Assembly (NCBI GenBank): GCA_039000515.1
Contig: JBCFYV010011172.1
Coordinates: 77,204,577 to 77,268,576, forward strand
DNA: 64,000 nucleotides
Source of the DNA: Timema cristinae
Taxonomy: Eukaryota > Arthropoda > Insecta > Phasmatodea > Timematidae
Direction: 5' to 3'
Part shown: in pieces, positions 48,301 through 60,370 of the stretch
Layout of the letters: each line of letters starts with the position of its first letter
Numbering within the stretch: position 1 is the first letter of the stretch
The notes under the pieces: model-generated
The model's input: only the letters and a program-made list of their open reading frames with translations
Database searches by the model: none
Told to the model about the DNA's origin: nothing
Position numbers and translations under genes: made by a program

Positions 48301-48469
48301 GTAACGCACAGGCTTGGATCAGTTCCTTCGTATATATACTTAATAACAAACAATGGTAGAAAAAATGCCATAAATATAGTAAATAAAAATGGGAGTGTAC
48401 ACTACATAAATAGTAGTGAATACGTACACTATGTTAAAATAGTGAGAGAACCTATGTATACATAACACC

Positions 48470-48710
48470 ACATCTTACTACCCATTTGGATTATACGTTT
48501 ATGTACTAATTACGCTAATTGGTTAGGGATGAGAAAGGTTGAATTTATATGAGGTGTACCTGCACTTACGTGGGGAGAGAATGGGAAACCATTTAGTGAA
48601 AACCATCCTCAATACATCCGACCGGGATCGAACCACAATCTCCCTGTTATCGATAGTCTAGTGTATCACTGGAATAGTGACCTAAACTATGCGGCCACCA
48701 AAGTAGGTGA
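48470..48710 (-). mobile_element. SINE-C copy just downstream of the ankyrin exon
   Basis: Tail CATCTTACTACCCATTTGG, body CACTTACGTGGGGAGAGAAT and head with TAGTGACCTAAACTATGCGG on the - strand. It lies in the intron 170 bp after the exon donor. Confidence 0.75.
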
Positions 48711-49784
48711 GAACGTGTAATTCATAAAAAAAGTAACACAAGGGCTTTCTTAAAAACCATATTGAGTGGGTGTAGGCATACTTAAAAAAACCAATAAGAT
48801 GGTATAATACATAAAAATAGCGATAAGGTATGCTTCTCAAAAACAATTAGTTAATTTAATTCATTATAAGAGTTAGAGATTATTCTTTATAAAAAGTGTT
48901 AGATTGTATAATCTATAAAAATAGTGAGAGGGTATGGTTCATAAAAATAGGGAGAAGATTTGGCTCATAAAAACCATGAGGTAAGCTTCATAAAAACAGT
49001 GAGAGAGTATTCTTCATAAAAATATTGAGAGGGTAATAAATGGATAAATATTCTCCATAAAAATGGGAGAAAGTATACCAATATAAAAGTGGGACTGTGT
49101 ATTCTGTACATTATTATATTTTAATAATATCATCGAAGCCTTAACGAATACATCCCTTTTCCGAGGACGTTTATCACTAATTTCCAGTGTTAGTTTGGAT
49201 TTTATTTTCAAGATGCAAGCAATTATTAAATTATAGTTAAAATAATCTTAAGGTTGATTTAGTTTGTTTAACAACATTTGCTCCTCCAAACAACCCTCCA
49301 TTTCACTCGTTACTAGCACGCTATTTTATGACTTTATATAGACATGTAATAGGTCTATTGTGCGACCTACCCCAACCTAGCACCTTCATCTACTTATTAG
49401 GACATAAACCACCACTGTGTAAAATTTATCCGAAACTTTTCATCTCTACAAACCTGGCTTACCTTATATTTCCCCTTCAAGGGATTTCAATATGTTTTTA
49501 AATTTGATTTTATAATTGGTAATAGGTAGTATCCCTATCCTTTTACGCAATATCTCCCAAAACATCTGCTGCAGAAGGTATGAAACTAAATCACACATTT
49601 TATTTTTATTCCATTACCTCAATACATATTATGTTTTAGTGGATTTTCAACTTTTGAGATCTATCTATTAGTTTATTGAATGTATATTTTGTTTTTAAGT
49701 GTGAGTTGAGTTCGTATGCACTAAATAATGTTCATAACTAGAAGTTTTATCCCTGTTCACAACTTTACAGAAACTCGCACCAGT
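48711..49784. other. Intron DNA after the ankyrin exon
   Basis: 48770-49080 contains about ten loose repeats of CATAAAAATAGTGAGAGGGT-like words, each about 30-35 bp. The rest is plain AT-rich sequence. Confidence 0.5.
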
Positions 49785-50170
49785 GACCACGTGGTCTGAG
49801 GCGTAAGGCTAGCAATAAATTTGGATTGCCAGTGAATAGGAGAGTAAGGTTAAAATCTTGGACATGTGCACTAAATATGGTTTACCTTTATCTATTTACT
49901 TTAATGCGGGTACACTTTATCTAAGGTGTGCCTCTGTCTCTAACCTTTCTATACACATGGATAGTGACATGATCTAAGACACGAGGTTCGAAATAAAAGG
50001 GATTACTGCTAAAGTGACAGAATGTTAATTCTCGGCTGGTCTTTGGGTCTGGTTTTTCCCATACATGATTTTCTTAACCCTTCTAAGCTAATTCTGCTGC
50101 ACTTTCTATTAAGACCTTTCTCATAACTATCCATTAGATCAAACCATTAATATCCACTGGGTTTTACTTA
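49785..50170 (+). mobile_element. SINE-C-like fragments, two in tandem
   Basis: GACCACGTGGTCTGAGGCGT (49785) is a SINE-C head with an A box. A second head-like GACATGATCTAAGACACGAG starts near 49965, followed by CTCGGCTGGTCTTTGGGTC. Both bodies are strongly decayed. Confidence 0.5.
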
Positions 50171-50194
50171 ATACTACTACTTATTTTCACGGTA

Positions 50195-50425
50195 TCTTAT
50201 TACCTGTTGGGACTACATACATTTTAATAATAATAAATAAGTAATGAAGCAGGGTTGAGAGAGGTATAATTTAGAAAATGTACCCGAAATTGCGTGGAGA
50301 AAAAGTAAGACACATATATAAAATATACTTTCAGTACACACAACTGGGATTCTAGCCCAGACATTCCTGTCCCCAGCAAACCAGACTAGATGAGTATGAC
50401 ATCTAGTCCGCGTGAACACTGATGC
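50195..50425 (-). mobile_element. SINE-C fragment
   Basis: Tail TCTTATTACCTGTTGGGAC, body ATTGCGTGGAGAAAAAG and head AGACTAGATGAGTATGACAT on the - strand. Confidence 0.65.
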
Positions 50426-51344
50426 AGGCACTACAGCAAATTTGTCCTTAATTTCGTAGTGATGCCTCTTTCGATTTAGGAATGAAATGTATTTTGTAAT
50501 TAATATTTGAATTTGCAGTTGATTTGGTGATCAAGCTATACAGAGAATAAAATTAATAGCAACATGAGTGCTATTTTGGTTTGGATTGTGAAGTTAGTGT
50601 TAATTTTCATAGAGGACCTCATACCGCCTTAATTGTGTAACGCTAACCAAATCACTTTTCATAATACAATTTAGTTTTACGCGGGAGAAAAATGAACCGA
50701 CTGATATCGCTTCGTTATTTTTCCCTCAAGGCCATGTCTATCAAAATGTCATTACATCGCAAGAGTAGAAATATTTCTAGGCCATTTCCCCCCCCCCCCC
50801 CTTTCAAAATCCTGTACCAGAATTGTTGTGATGGTATAAAAGTCTAAATGCTCATCTGGCATGACACATTAGACACTCGTCGTAATTAGCAGCACACTTC
50901 CCATTTAGAGCAGTACTTCCACACAACAACAACATCACTACAATCGACATTAAATAATTTATTAATCAGCTGTGCACTGTTAACTAGATATTCAAACTTT
51001 TTACGACTGTAAAGATAATATTTTACTAAAATAATTCACACTTTCTAATAAGTCAATGAAGCATTTCTATTCACATACTTCTAAATACACACCACTTAGA
51101 AACTATCTTCACCTATGGCAAGAACATTTAATACTAACAGGGTTTTCCACGCACTTGGAAAACCGGAGGAGTTTTGAGTGTCTGTAAAAAAAACAAGGAA
51201 AAACAGGAAATCTCAGCAAAAAAAACTTTTAAATTACAAGGATATTTGTGAGTTTGGAACATTTAACTGTCAGCTTTTAGTAATAGCCTTTTTTCATTGA
51301 AGAAATAGTAAAGGGAAAATCTAAGAATACTGATTTGACTCGCG

Positions 51345-51515
51345 CAGTGAACTAGACTCCCGTTGACGGGGAAATCAAGGTTCGAATCTCAGCCGATTTT
51401 ACTGAGGGTGGTTTTCCACGCTCCTTCTACGCAAATGCGTGTGCAATTCTTCTAAAGACAACCTTCCTAATCCCAAAGAGACCACTAGTGTAGTAAGCGT
51501 ATAGCCCGAAAAATA
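51345..51515 (+). mobile_element. SINE-C-like fragment
   Basis: GGGGAAATCAAGGTTCGAAT (B box), CTGAGGGTGGTTTTCCACG, CTACGCAAATGCGTGTGCAA and a tail ending AGCGTATAGCCCGAAAAAT. Confidence 0.7.
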
Positions 51516-51689
51516 ACTGTTTACTTAAATATCAATGGAATAGTGGTGTCATACATAACGGTAATTAACATTAATTATATTTTTTATGAAAGTTTTTACC
51601 ATGAAAATAGTTTGTCTTAGCTTGTTACTTCAATATGATTCAAGTATCTATTATTATTATAATGTGTGTCCTTTATTATAAAAATTTAT

Positions 51690-51956
51690 AAATAATAATA
51701 ATAATAATACTTAACACCACATCTTACTACCCGTTCAGGTTATACGCTTAAGTACTAATTACGATAATAGGTTAGGAATTGGGAAGGTTAAATACATTGG
51801 AAGTGAACCCGCATTTACGTAGAAGGAGGGTGGAAAACTAATTAGTAAAAACCACCCCAGTTCTTCCGAGTGAGATTCGAACCTCGATCTCCCCATCCTC
51901 AGAAGTCTAGCTCAACACGTTTACTAGCGCGTTAGCGAACTACGCCACAGAAAGCG
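51690..51956 (-). mobile_element. SINE-B copy 4, diverged
   Basis: Same layout as the other SINE-B copies but with many substitutions and no clear target duplication, so it is older. It ends in an (AAT)n run at 51690-51708. Confidence 0.85.
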
Positions 51957-52074
51957 GATGTGTATCATTTTATTTCGAAATAGATAAGCTTAGAGATTAA
52001 ATTATCAGTAGAAAGAGTCACATTATACCAGATTGTCTGTACTGCCTCAAGTAAAATAGTAACTAATAGTTCTA

Positions 52075-52215
52075 ATCCTACTAATACCTATATAAAATTG
52101 AGTTGGTTTCTGTCTGTTTGTTATTCTTTCACGCAAACACCATAACTCCTACTGTGTGAAATTTCGCATGGACATACTTCGTCATCCGGCTAACATATAG
52201 GCTAATTAAATGTAC
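52075..52215. mobile_element. Fragment of a widespread insect repeat
   Basis: CCTACTAATACCTATATAAA, TTGTTATTCTTTCACGCAAA and ACTGTGTGAAATTTCGCATG follow the order of a repeat seen in many insects, possibly Helitron-related. A related piece is at 19540 and a weaker one near 31840. Confidence 0.45.
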
Positions 52216-52864
52216 GTACTCCATTTTATTTTAAGATTGCGGATACAAATTACTACTTTTTGGCCTTTTTTCAGCTGTTACTCATCTACGCATAAACCAA
52301 TCCACCAATTGTGCTGAAATATTATATGCATATATATTGGACGTCCAATTAACATCTAGACTATTTAAAATCTACATCCTTTATTTTGTTTTAAGATGGT
52401 GGCAACCAAACACTCTGCTTTTTGTCATTTTCTTAGCTGCTACTTCTAGGATTTCCATTGGAGCCACTTTGAAAGGTTCCTAAATGTATACGTAATATAA
52501 ACACATTCCGTGCTAAAACCGGGCAATTAGATGGGTTGTAATAATGATTTTAATGAAGTAGGTAATAATTTTTGACAAACTGTCTTTCCTAACGTTTTCT
52601 TTTGATATGCACCAGACACGGGAGAAGCAAACGTAATTTTTATATTAATTTTTAACCTTTCAATTCGTTTGATGTAATCTGTAAGTAGTTTTTCAAGAGC
52701 ACATGCCCATTAAAATGGTATTTTCTTTTTACAATATTCATCTTCCTTTTGATGTTCGTTACCCTTTGTTATATGCAACACAACGTGCACATGATGCACG
52801 AGATGTTGCCTACGCCTAAGGCGCTACAAACACTTCGATAACGTTTTGTAATAGAACAGGGAGC

Positions 52865-53105
52865 ACCGCATTCCGTTCGGGCTATACGTTTAAATATATA
52901 CAATCACACTAATGATTTATAGATAAGAAAGGTTACATTTTGAGGAAGTGTGCCCACATTTGAGTGGAGAGAGACTGGTAAACCGTTTAGGGAATGCCAC
53001 CCTTAGTTAACCCAACCGAGATTCAAACTCCATTTCCCTCGTCATTGGCAGTCCAGTCTATTGCGAGAGTGATGTTCTAGACCATTCGACTACCTAAGTG
53101 AGTAA
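52865..53105 (-). mobile_element. SINE-C copy
   Basis: Tail GCATTCCGTTCGGGCTATAC, body ACATTTGAGTGGAGAGAGAC and head with GAGAGTGATGTTCTAGACC on the - strand. Confidence 0.7.
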
Positions 53106-53599
53106 GAAGCTATTACATTGATAGTTTTAAGGTCTACGTTTCAGAAACTGAAATTTGCAGAGAGATGAGAACGTTTACATCACAAAGGACTGTTCCTCAT
53201 TATAGGAGATAGCTACGTGAAATATTTAATAAGGGTGAATTATTATCCATAATCACATTTTTTGTAGGATTAAATAATATAGATTTAGGTTCAAATAGTT
53301 TATTCCTTTAAATTATGTGTTTTGTTTCGAGGGTCTCTATCATCCATGGCACAGCATGTCCTCAGGTTTTGGATAGAGGATACGGCCTTCAGATATGAAG
53401 ATTAGCTGCAAAGATTTTGAACAAACAGTCTCGGACAGCAAATAGGGGTGGTCCTTCATCTGGGGGGCTGGTTGTGGGCGTGATGAACTATCAAACACAC
53501 ACAAGTTTGCCATATCTGTCCCTGGGGTAAAATATTCAAAATAGTTCCCCATTCGGATCTCCGGGCGGGGATTACTCTGGGATAATCATGGGATAGTAA

Positions 53600-56280
53600 A
53601 GTTAAGAAATAGATTAGGGTTGGAACATGGAATGTTAGGATCTTATACGGGCTAGGGGAACTACAGTCAATGATTGATGGAATAAGTATGTTTGTATTAG
53701 ATATTGTGGCTATAAAAGAGGTTATATGGTCAGGAGATAGTAGGGTAGAATCAGGTGAATACGTTTATTTTCTATGGAGGAACAGACATACATAATTCAT
53801 GCACAGGATTTATAAACCACAGTTAAGGACATTAAAATTAACTAACGATAAGGATGTCAAATATAGGGGTAGTAGAGAGGTGGTATGATAGGTCATTATA
53901 AATATGCTTTATCCAACAGAAGATAAAGATGACCTAGCAAAGGATATTTTCAATGAGGGGCTTGAACACCTGTATGACCAGTTCTCAACCAATTACATAA
54001 AAATTGTGATAGGTGACTTTAATGCAGAGATAGGAAAATAAAAATTATTTAACCCTATAAATACAATAGGATAATAAAGCTTGCATTATCTCAGTAATGA
54101 TAATGGTATAATATTGATACACTTTTCCACATCTTATAACCTTATTATGAACAGTAAATGCTTCAAGCATTAGTATATCCTTAAATAAATTTGGACCTCA
54201 CCAGATGGGAATACACATAATCAAATAGGTCACTTTCTGATGGATAAGATACGTCTTACAAGCTTACTGGATATCAGGTCATACAGGGTCACAGACAGCG
54301 ATCAAACCTATTCGGTACAAGAAAAACTTAGGGCACGTCTGACAGTAACAAAAATGGTCAATCTGTTAAGCACGCTATTCAGAGAATGCAGAGAAACGGA
54401 GAAATGCAAAGTGTAGAAATACACAGTATATCAAATTGAAATTATAAATAGGTTTGTAACTCTAGAGTGCGTAAAGTATAGGTAGGATAGCACATATTCA
54501 GATAAACAAGGGGAAATAGTTGGAAATAATATTAGAGGTGCAGCGAAGAGTAGAGTAGTGTAGGTTTCTGCAAAAAGAGTAGGAAGAAACTATAGTAGTT
54601 TGACAATAATCTTCAAATTAATAGAAGAGAGAAGGGATGCAAAATTACTTTGGATAAACTAGTCAATTGTGCTTAAACACTTTCAGCAATGCAAAAAGGA
54701 AGGCTAGTGCAGAGTATTTAAAATGTAGAGTTAACGAGATGAATATAATAGAAAATTTAATAATTTAAGGGAATTTATTTTGCTATTTGCTTATATTGTA
54801 AAAGCTACCAGGCTACGGCCAATTTAGTGAAGGGGGAGAGTTGTAATACGATGGAAGATACAGGCGAGGTTTCGAGTAGATGGAATAACCATTCCAGTAA
54901 CATTTTGAATGTTCATAAAGGACCGGAATGGATGAGATTTTATAAATCCATACTACCGAACCATTAGTCCCAGACTCAAGTATTAGTAAAGTCAACGAGG
55001 CTATTAAGAAGTTAAATAATAATAAAGCTTCAGGTGTAGATTTGTTTTCAGCGGAGTTAATTAAGAGAGGTGATAAAATGTAAACCAAAGAAGTTCTTAA
55101 ATTTCTATGTTCCATAAAAACCATACTGTATTACCACAAGAAATAGAGGAAGGTATAATAATAACCCCAATTTTCTAAAAGTGAGATAAAACAGAGTGTA
55201 ATAACTAATTAGGTATATATTACTACTACCACATTCTACAAAGTCTTACCTAACTCAATTTTAATGAGATAGATGCCATATGCAGAGGAATCAATTGCGA
55301 ACCTTCTTGTGATGTCGAATGATATAATTATATTAACGACGGATCAGATTTTTACTACTCGTCGAATATCAGACAATTTTGGGAATACAATATGACGGTA
55401 CATCGATTATACATATATTTAAAAAAACCTATGGTCCAGTTAAAAGAAACAAATTCCTGTATAGGCTATGGCATTTTAGTTAAATTTGGGACATCCAAAA
55501 AACTTGCCAGAGCTAATTGAGGTATGTTTGTTTAACATATAACGTATGGCAGGGAAAAGGTTTTATGTAATTTATAAAATACTTTTTAAATAAGGTACAA
55601 TGCATCTATTAAGATATGCAGATGATTTAAATTGGCTAGGCAATAGTAAGGACATTGTTGCTAGAAATACAGACATTTTATTAGAGACTAGTACGGAAAC
55701 AGGTTTAGAAGTGAATGCTGAAAATATTAAGCATACGATCATACAGAAAACAAAGATTGGGAACGATGATTTGAAGATTACTGCGAACAACATATCATCA
55801 GACAGGGTTAATAAGTTTTAATATTTAGAAACACTTTTAACTAACACTAACGATGCTAGATTGGAAATTAGAAAAATAGTGCAGTCAGAAAATGCTTGCT
55901 AGTACTTAGTCAGTAAATTGTTGACATTTCGCCTAGTGTCAAGAAATGTAAAACTCAGACTATAGAAAACATCATTTTTTCTGCTGTTCTCTATGGGTGC
56001 GAAACGTGGCCTTTTAACTTAAATGATGAAAATAATTTAGGGGTGTCTGAAAACAAAGGGCTTGGTTCAAAAACAAAAAGGAAATAAAATACTGGGGAAG
56101 AGAGGAGGTTTCATATTTATGAGTTAAATACTCTGTACTCATCACAGGATATTGCTAGGATAATAATGTCTAGTAGCTTACAGTGGGCAGGTTGTGCAGA
56201 GTGAATGGGAGGTTCTAGAACCATGTTGGCTGCAAATCCAATGGGAAGGTACCATTTGGAAGACCTAGACGCAGATGGAA
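53600..56280 (+). pseudogene. Non-LTR retrotransposon (LINE), endonuclease and RT, decayed
   Basis: In shifting frames this stretch carries the parts of a non-LTR element in order. The endonuclease start reads WNVRILYGLGELQ (about 53625), then IKEVIWSGD (about 53710), then the catalytic IVIGDFNAEIGK (about 54005) and IWTSPDG (about 54190). The RT fingers read INNNKASGVDLFSAELIK-like (about 55010). The polymerase core is YADDLNWLG (about 55614), then LEVNAENIK and a C-terminal LYGCETW-like stretch (about 55990). Many stops and frameshifts rule out activity. The element belongs to the abundant insect LINE group whose product ends in a DWIQLAQDRDRW-like motif; I do not assign a clade. It continues after the SINE-A at 56281-56575. 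Confidence 0.85.
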
Positions 56281-56575
56281 TATTATTATTATTAGCACCA
56301 CGTCTTACTACCGGTTCGAGTTATACGCACTTACGCTAATGTGTAATGGCAGGGCGATTGTGAAATGAAATGGAGGACCTACAGTCTAACGTGGAATCCG
56401 AACCACAGTGGAGGCCTGCCATTCCACACATTCACAAGTTGTGATTAATACACGTCTTGTCAGAGGTGAAGGAAGGGTTTGGCAATCAGATACATCTGTG
56501 CTGGGACCGAGGATTGAACCCCGGACCCTCAGCACAGAAGTCCGACACCATATCCCTAGACCACCAGGTCACCCA
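56281..56575 (-). mobile_element. SINE-A copy 9 inside the LINE
   Basis: Full-length, - strand, with the same GTGATTAATACAC body variant as copy 5 (reverse complement). It splits the LINE reading frame between the RPRRRW-like codons and the IRMELKEIG stretch. AATATTA on both sides is the probable target duplication. Confidence 0.9.
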
Positions 56576-56576
56576 A

Positions 56577-56690
56577 GAATAATATTAGAATGGAGCTGAA
56601 AGAGATAGGGTGTAATGAGGTAGACTGGATATAACTAGTTGAAGATAGGGACAGGGGGTGAGTTTTAGGTTCCTTATACCATAGCTTAAG
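56577..56690 (+). pseudogene. 3' end of the interrupted LINE
   Basis: After the inserted SINE-A the LINE resumes with IRMELKEIGCNEVDWI and VEDRDRG, the usual C-terminal motif. It finishes in GGTTCCTTATACCATAGC followed by TAAGTAAGTA, a (TAAG)n-type 3' tail. The last codons before the insertion encode the usual RPRRRW-like motif, so the two halves were once continuous. Confidence 0.8.
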
Positions 56691-57115
56691 TAAGTAGGTT
56701 TATACGTTTAAAAACAAGTCTTAATATATAGCCTACGTGTGAAGAAGGTAATCGTAGTAAATATACCCGCAATAGCGTGGGAAAAAGGATGAGAAGGTCA
56801 CAGTGAAAAATAACATATGTAAAACCGTCCCCTATTCCCCCGGCCTTGATTATAGCCTTGACTTCCTTATCATCAGCAATCCATATTGATGGGAACCTGG
56901 TCGGGTCTAGAGAATACAGACAATATGGACAGGCTTAGATGAAACGCACCCACACTAGTACCTATGTAAAAAGGGTGAAAAAACTAAAATGATATATCAA
57001 ATAACATGTGGAAAATCAATCCTCAGTGTACTTGAACCATATTCGAAACTCGAACTTCTTGTCATCGGTAAGATAGTATATTGCGAGCCTGGTGTCTTAG
57101 ACCACGTGACTACCG
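56690..57115 (-). mobile_element. Two adjacent SINE-C fragments
   Basis: The first (56690-56895) has TACCCGCAATAGCGTGGG and a decayed head. The second (56895-57115) ends with GTCTTAGACCACGTGACTAC, a clear SINE-C head. They share orientation and lie just upstream of the CpG-richer stretch before the exon at 57639. Confidence 0.6.
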
Positions 57116-57479
57116 AGGCAGTTAATCGTATTTTAAACGATGTCTCCTGAACAGTATGATATTCCCTCCCTCCCATTCCCCAGTGGTGTAGTGGGCAACA
57201 AAGAGAGAGACACTGACATAGAGCCCAAGGCAAGAGAGAGAGAGAGTGATAAACAGTATGAAGAGAGAGGCGAGAGTTTCCCGCTACATCGCGCCAGTTT
57301 GACACAGCGCAGTCTCGCGGGATGACGTTGGATGGTACCGCTCTTGTCCGCAAGTGGTAAAAAACACCGGACTCTTCAGCGCACTAGGTCAACAACACGC
57401 CGCAGTCCCACCGGTGGTACGTCTACAAACAAGCGTGGACAACCTATCTTGTTGCTCGTGAGAATCAAAACTAATCTCT

Positions 57480-57557
57480 TCAGTTGAGTGTTTGTGCGAA
57501 TCATCTCAAGTTTGTTAGTGTTATAACGAGGCTACTGTGACGTAAGACACTCAGTTT
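57480..57557 (+). promoter_or_regulatory. Candidate TATA-less start region with two TCAGTT initiators
   Basis: Arthropod-type initiators TCAGTT occur at 57480-57485 and 57551-57556. They lie about 160 and 90 bp before the ATG at 57639. A DPE-like AGTTT lies about 28 bases after the first. CRE-like TGACGT occurs at about 57323 and again near 57539. The upstream stretch 57280-57440 is rich in CpG for this window (GCGCCAG, CTCGCGGG). No good TATA box is visible. Initiator matches of this length are common by chance, so the call depends on the coding exon downstream. Confidence 0.35.
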
Positions 57558-57638
57558 CTGACATAAATAAATGGCGAATTATTGGTCTAAGGGGGGGTTG
57601 AAGTGTGTGACTTGAGTGCTCCCACTGATGGGATATAC

Positions 57639-57760
57639 ATGTCGGAAGGTATTCACCCCCTGGTCATCCCGCTACGTCTGCAGTGTTACCACGAGAGTGA
57701 GGTGGTGATTTCCCACATGGAGTGCCCCACACGGCACAAGAAGGTCCGGCGACGTTCGAG
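57639..57760 (+). CDS. Candidate first coding exon with 5' UTR (phase 2)
   Basis: ATG at 57639 opens 40 codons plus two bases to the donor AG|GTGAGA. The peptide begins MSEGIHPLVIPLRLQCYH, continues SEVVISHMECP and ends in the basic run TRHKKVRRRS. The family is not recognised. An upstream ATG at 57628 in another frame yields only 26 codons, and a short uORF starts at 57571, so leaky scanning would be needed. The segment lies 9.3 kb downstream of the ankyrin exon on the same strand and shares its donor phase. It could start a short forked/espin isoform that lacks the N-terminal ankyrin repeats; forked in Drosophila is known for multiple promoters. The link to this gene is inference. Confidence 0.5.
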
Positions 57761-57834
57761 GTGAGAGACTCTGGGGGTACCGTTTTATTAGTCACTAAGG
57801 GGGGCCCATACGCCACGTCTCACTTCCCAGCCTG

Positions 57835-58315
57835 GAAACGCATGGGGCAAAGACGAGGAAAGTAGATTTGGATTAAAGTACACCTGAATTTACGTGAAGG
57901 GATAGCGGGAAACTTACATCCATTACTGTTTCCAGCCTGTGGCCTGAGTCAGTTTTTTATTCAAGCCATATATTTTCCACTACCGGCTGGCTAGGCCTGT
58001 CGTAGCTACATATGGTTTATTACCTAACTTAAGACTAAGACAGACACAACATACAGTCCCCATCTGTTAATTTATCAATGTGAAAGGTAAACCCATATTT
58101 CCATCAATGATACATGATGATGCCTGGAATTGAACCCGGTATCCTTAGGCCAGTAGGCAAACACACTACCGACTGAGCTAAGGTGTCAGACGGATATCAG
58201 GGAACTATTCAGGGGTAAAAAACTTTGTTACACCCGATCAGGATTGGAACCCCGATTTTCCCCTTTTACTGTACTAGAGGAGCCTGAATTGTAGTCCACG
58301 CACCCATAAAAGTGG
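57835..58315 (-). mobile_element. Broken SINE-C pieces around a tRNA-like SINE-F
   Basis: Body block GAATTTACGTGAAGGGATAG at 57885 and head block GATCAGGATTGGAACCCCG to GAGCCTGAATTGTAGTCC at 58235-58300 are separated by a tRNA-like segment at 58080-58190. The pieces may come from one SINE-C split by the later insertion. Confidence 0.45.
58080..58190 (-). mobile_element. SINE-F / tRNA-like fragment
   Basis: The - strand reads CACCTTAGCTCAGTCGGTAG, TGCCTACTGGCC and GGGTTCAATTCCAGGC, a tRNA with both internal boxes. The acceptor stem does not pair, so it is a tRNA-derived repeat and not a tRNA gene. Confidence 0.6.
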
Positions 58316-58369
58316 TTGGTTTTTCAAATAAATATCCTAATAGTTTGGTTCATGGGAAAAAGAGTCAAT

Positions 58370-58575
58370 TACATTAGCTCTAGTTTGTCACTAACAGGTG
58401 AGGTCAGGGTCTGGAACCGAGGTCGGTTATATATAACTACTTTCACTTAAATGTTTCACCCCTCTTCCTACACGAAATTATTCGTACATATCTTCTAAAA
58501 TGCTATCCCCTCATTCCCTATCCCATTTATTTATTTGTGAATAGCCCGAATGGGTGGTAAGACGCAGTTTAAACA
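58370..58575 (+). mobile_element. SINE-C fragment with intact tail
   Basis: Decayed head (GTCAGGGTCTGGAACCGAG) and body. The tail GTGAATAGCCCGAATGGGTG, then GTAAGACGCAG, is well kept and shows the C-family version of the common 3' end. Confidence 0.65.
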
Positions 58576-58589
58576 AAAAAACACTTGTA

Positions 58590-60370
58590 TTTGCAGTTCA
58601 CAAGTGATATCGCAGCTGCCCAACACGCAACATCTTTCATAAAGCAGACGCGTTGTACTGTGGCTTTCCGTTATCTTGGTACCCGGCTGTTTGTCGTCTG
58701 AGACATGGAGCTAGCATGCAGTTTAACTATTTAATCACCATGTGGAGCTAATTAGTCGTCTTAAATGCTACTTCTGGGGAAAGTACCGACGACAAATAGT
58801 GGTTTCCATAATTTTTAAGTAACTGTAATTGTACAGTTGGAGTGTCACAGGAAACAAAACTTTTAGAATACTAGACAAATAAATATAAAGTGGTCCATAT
58901 CGACAAATCAACACACTATTTATATAACGTCTGTCGAAATTGACACCGGATTTCAAAAAGTATAAGTATAAGTATAGATGTAATAACGTTTGAATTGTAA
59001 AATACGATTCTTCCCAGTGCAATATCTTTATATGTGGCTTTCACAAGGGATTATATTAATGAAATCAAGTCAAAATCCTTTAGAGGGTATTTTGAGTTAA
59101 ACAGGAAGGCATGTCACCAAGAGTTTGATAGTTTACTATTATTTGTAGTAGCTATTTACTTTGTTCATTTCCAAAATAATTAGGTTGTTCTTAAGGTGGG
59201 GATGTAGGGTCACTGAGAAAATATAAGTGTTTCTGCAGTTTTGTAGCAAAGCTTTTTTTGGGGGGGGGGGGTGCAAAATAAATAAAACATTGCTCCAGAA
59301 GAAACATAGAATTTAATTTTCATCGCATGGTGACCTCACCAGTTATTGAATATCTTTCAAGGGTATCCTGGAATTTAATGATGACTTTTTTCTTAATTTA
59401 AAAAGTTTTTTTAATATAATGCCGAAATATTCATGACAGACATTCAACTGATGTTGATATTACTGTGCGTAGAAAATTAAACTATAATTATGTTTCTACG
59501 GAATCAATATTTTTTTATTTTGTCCAAAAATATGTTTTTCTATGCAAACTGCAAAAATAATGCCTGTAACTCGCGTTTCCTACTGCCCCACCTTAAAGAC
59601 CGTGGTTCAAACCTCTGCCAATTTGAAAGGTTAACTTTTCTGTAGTGCAAGAAATTCAGAGTCCTCACATCTCGATGTTCATTTATCTGCAAAAACAATA
59701 ATTTCATCAATTTAAACAAATTATACTAGGATTGTTTGGATTTATTTCTTAGGATTTCGCATGCATTGCCAAAACCGATTTATGTAAACACACAATTTAC
59801 ATACTAACTTACCAAAGGGTACGTTTATGCTGTATCCTCGATACCAGATCATCGCTGAGCTGTGCACATGGGTGTTAGGCGATTGTGAAACAAAACTAGT
59901 AATCTTTATTGGTGCATTTATGCTGCGACAGAGCTGCTCACCTAGCTGCCCGCTGCTGTCCTCACCATAGTGATGATGACAAAGTAGTTTGTTTTCCAAG
60001 CCTCGATCATCGCCAAGCATCCCGAAACTTGCGCTGTGATTGGTTCCTTCAATGTTATTTCTCCTGGCTCACTGCGAACCTCACTGATAATTTTTCTTTT
60101 ATCTATTCACAAGTAATTATTTTGTGTTCACAAGAAAGTTATTTTCTGGGGTTTTCCGTGATTGGAGAGGTCACTCCATATCTTCTCTTATTTATTTTTG
60201 GTCACTGTCACTGTCATGAAATGACAGAGACAGAAACGATTCTTAACATGAAACATGTTCCAATATTACGAAAAACCAAAGACTGGACTCAAAAGATAAC
60301 CTCTCATGTCAGCATCTTACAGTAGTATGAACAGCTGCAGGGCGAATGCTCCATGGCGAGCATCAAGTTT
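58590..60370. other. Unassigned DNA before the minisatellite
   Basis: 59900-60170 is GC-richer, with overlapping opposite frames of 138 and 92 aa and a GTGATTGGTTCC (CCAAT-type) word. No family is recognised in either frame. Confidence 0.4.

Noticed and set aside
48106..48465. 119-aa frame starting at 48106
   Set aside because: It overlaps the ankyrin exon in a different frame and runs through the splice donor; the ankyrin frame is the conserved one.
56997..57353. 118-aa protein on the - strand
   Set aside because: It spans a SINE-C fragment and a GA-rich simple repeat, with no recognisable domain.
57480..57557. DPE and TATA as firm promoter elements
   Set aside because: The DPE-like match is incomplete and no good TATA is present; only the initiator matches are reported, at low confidence.
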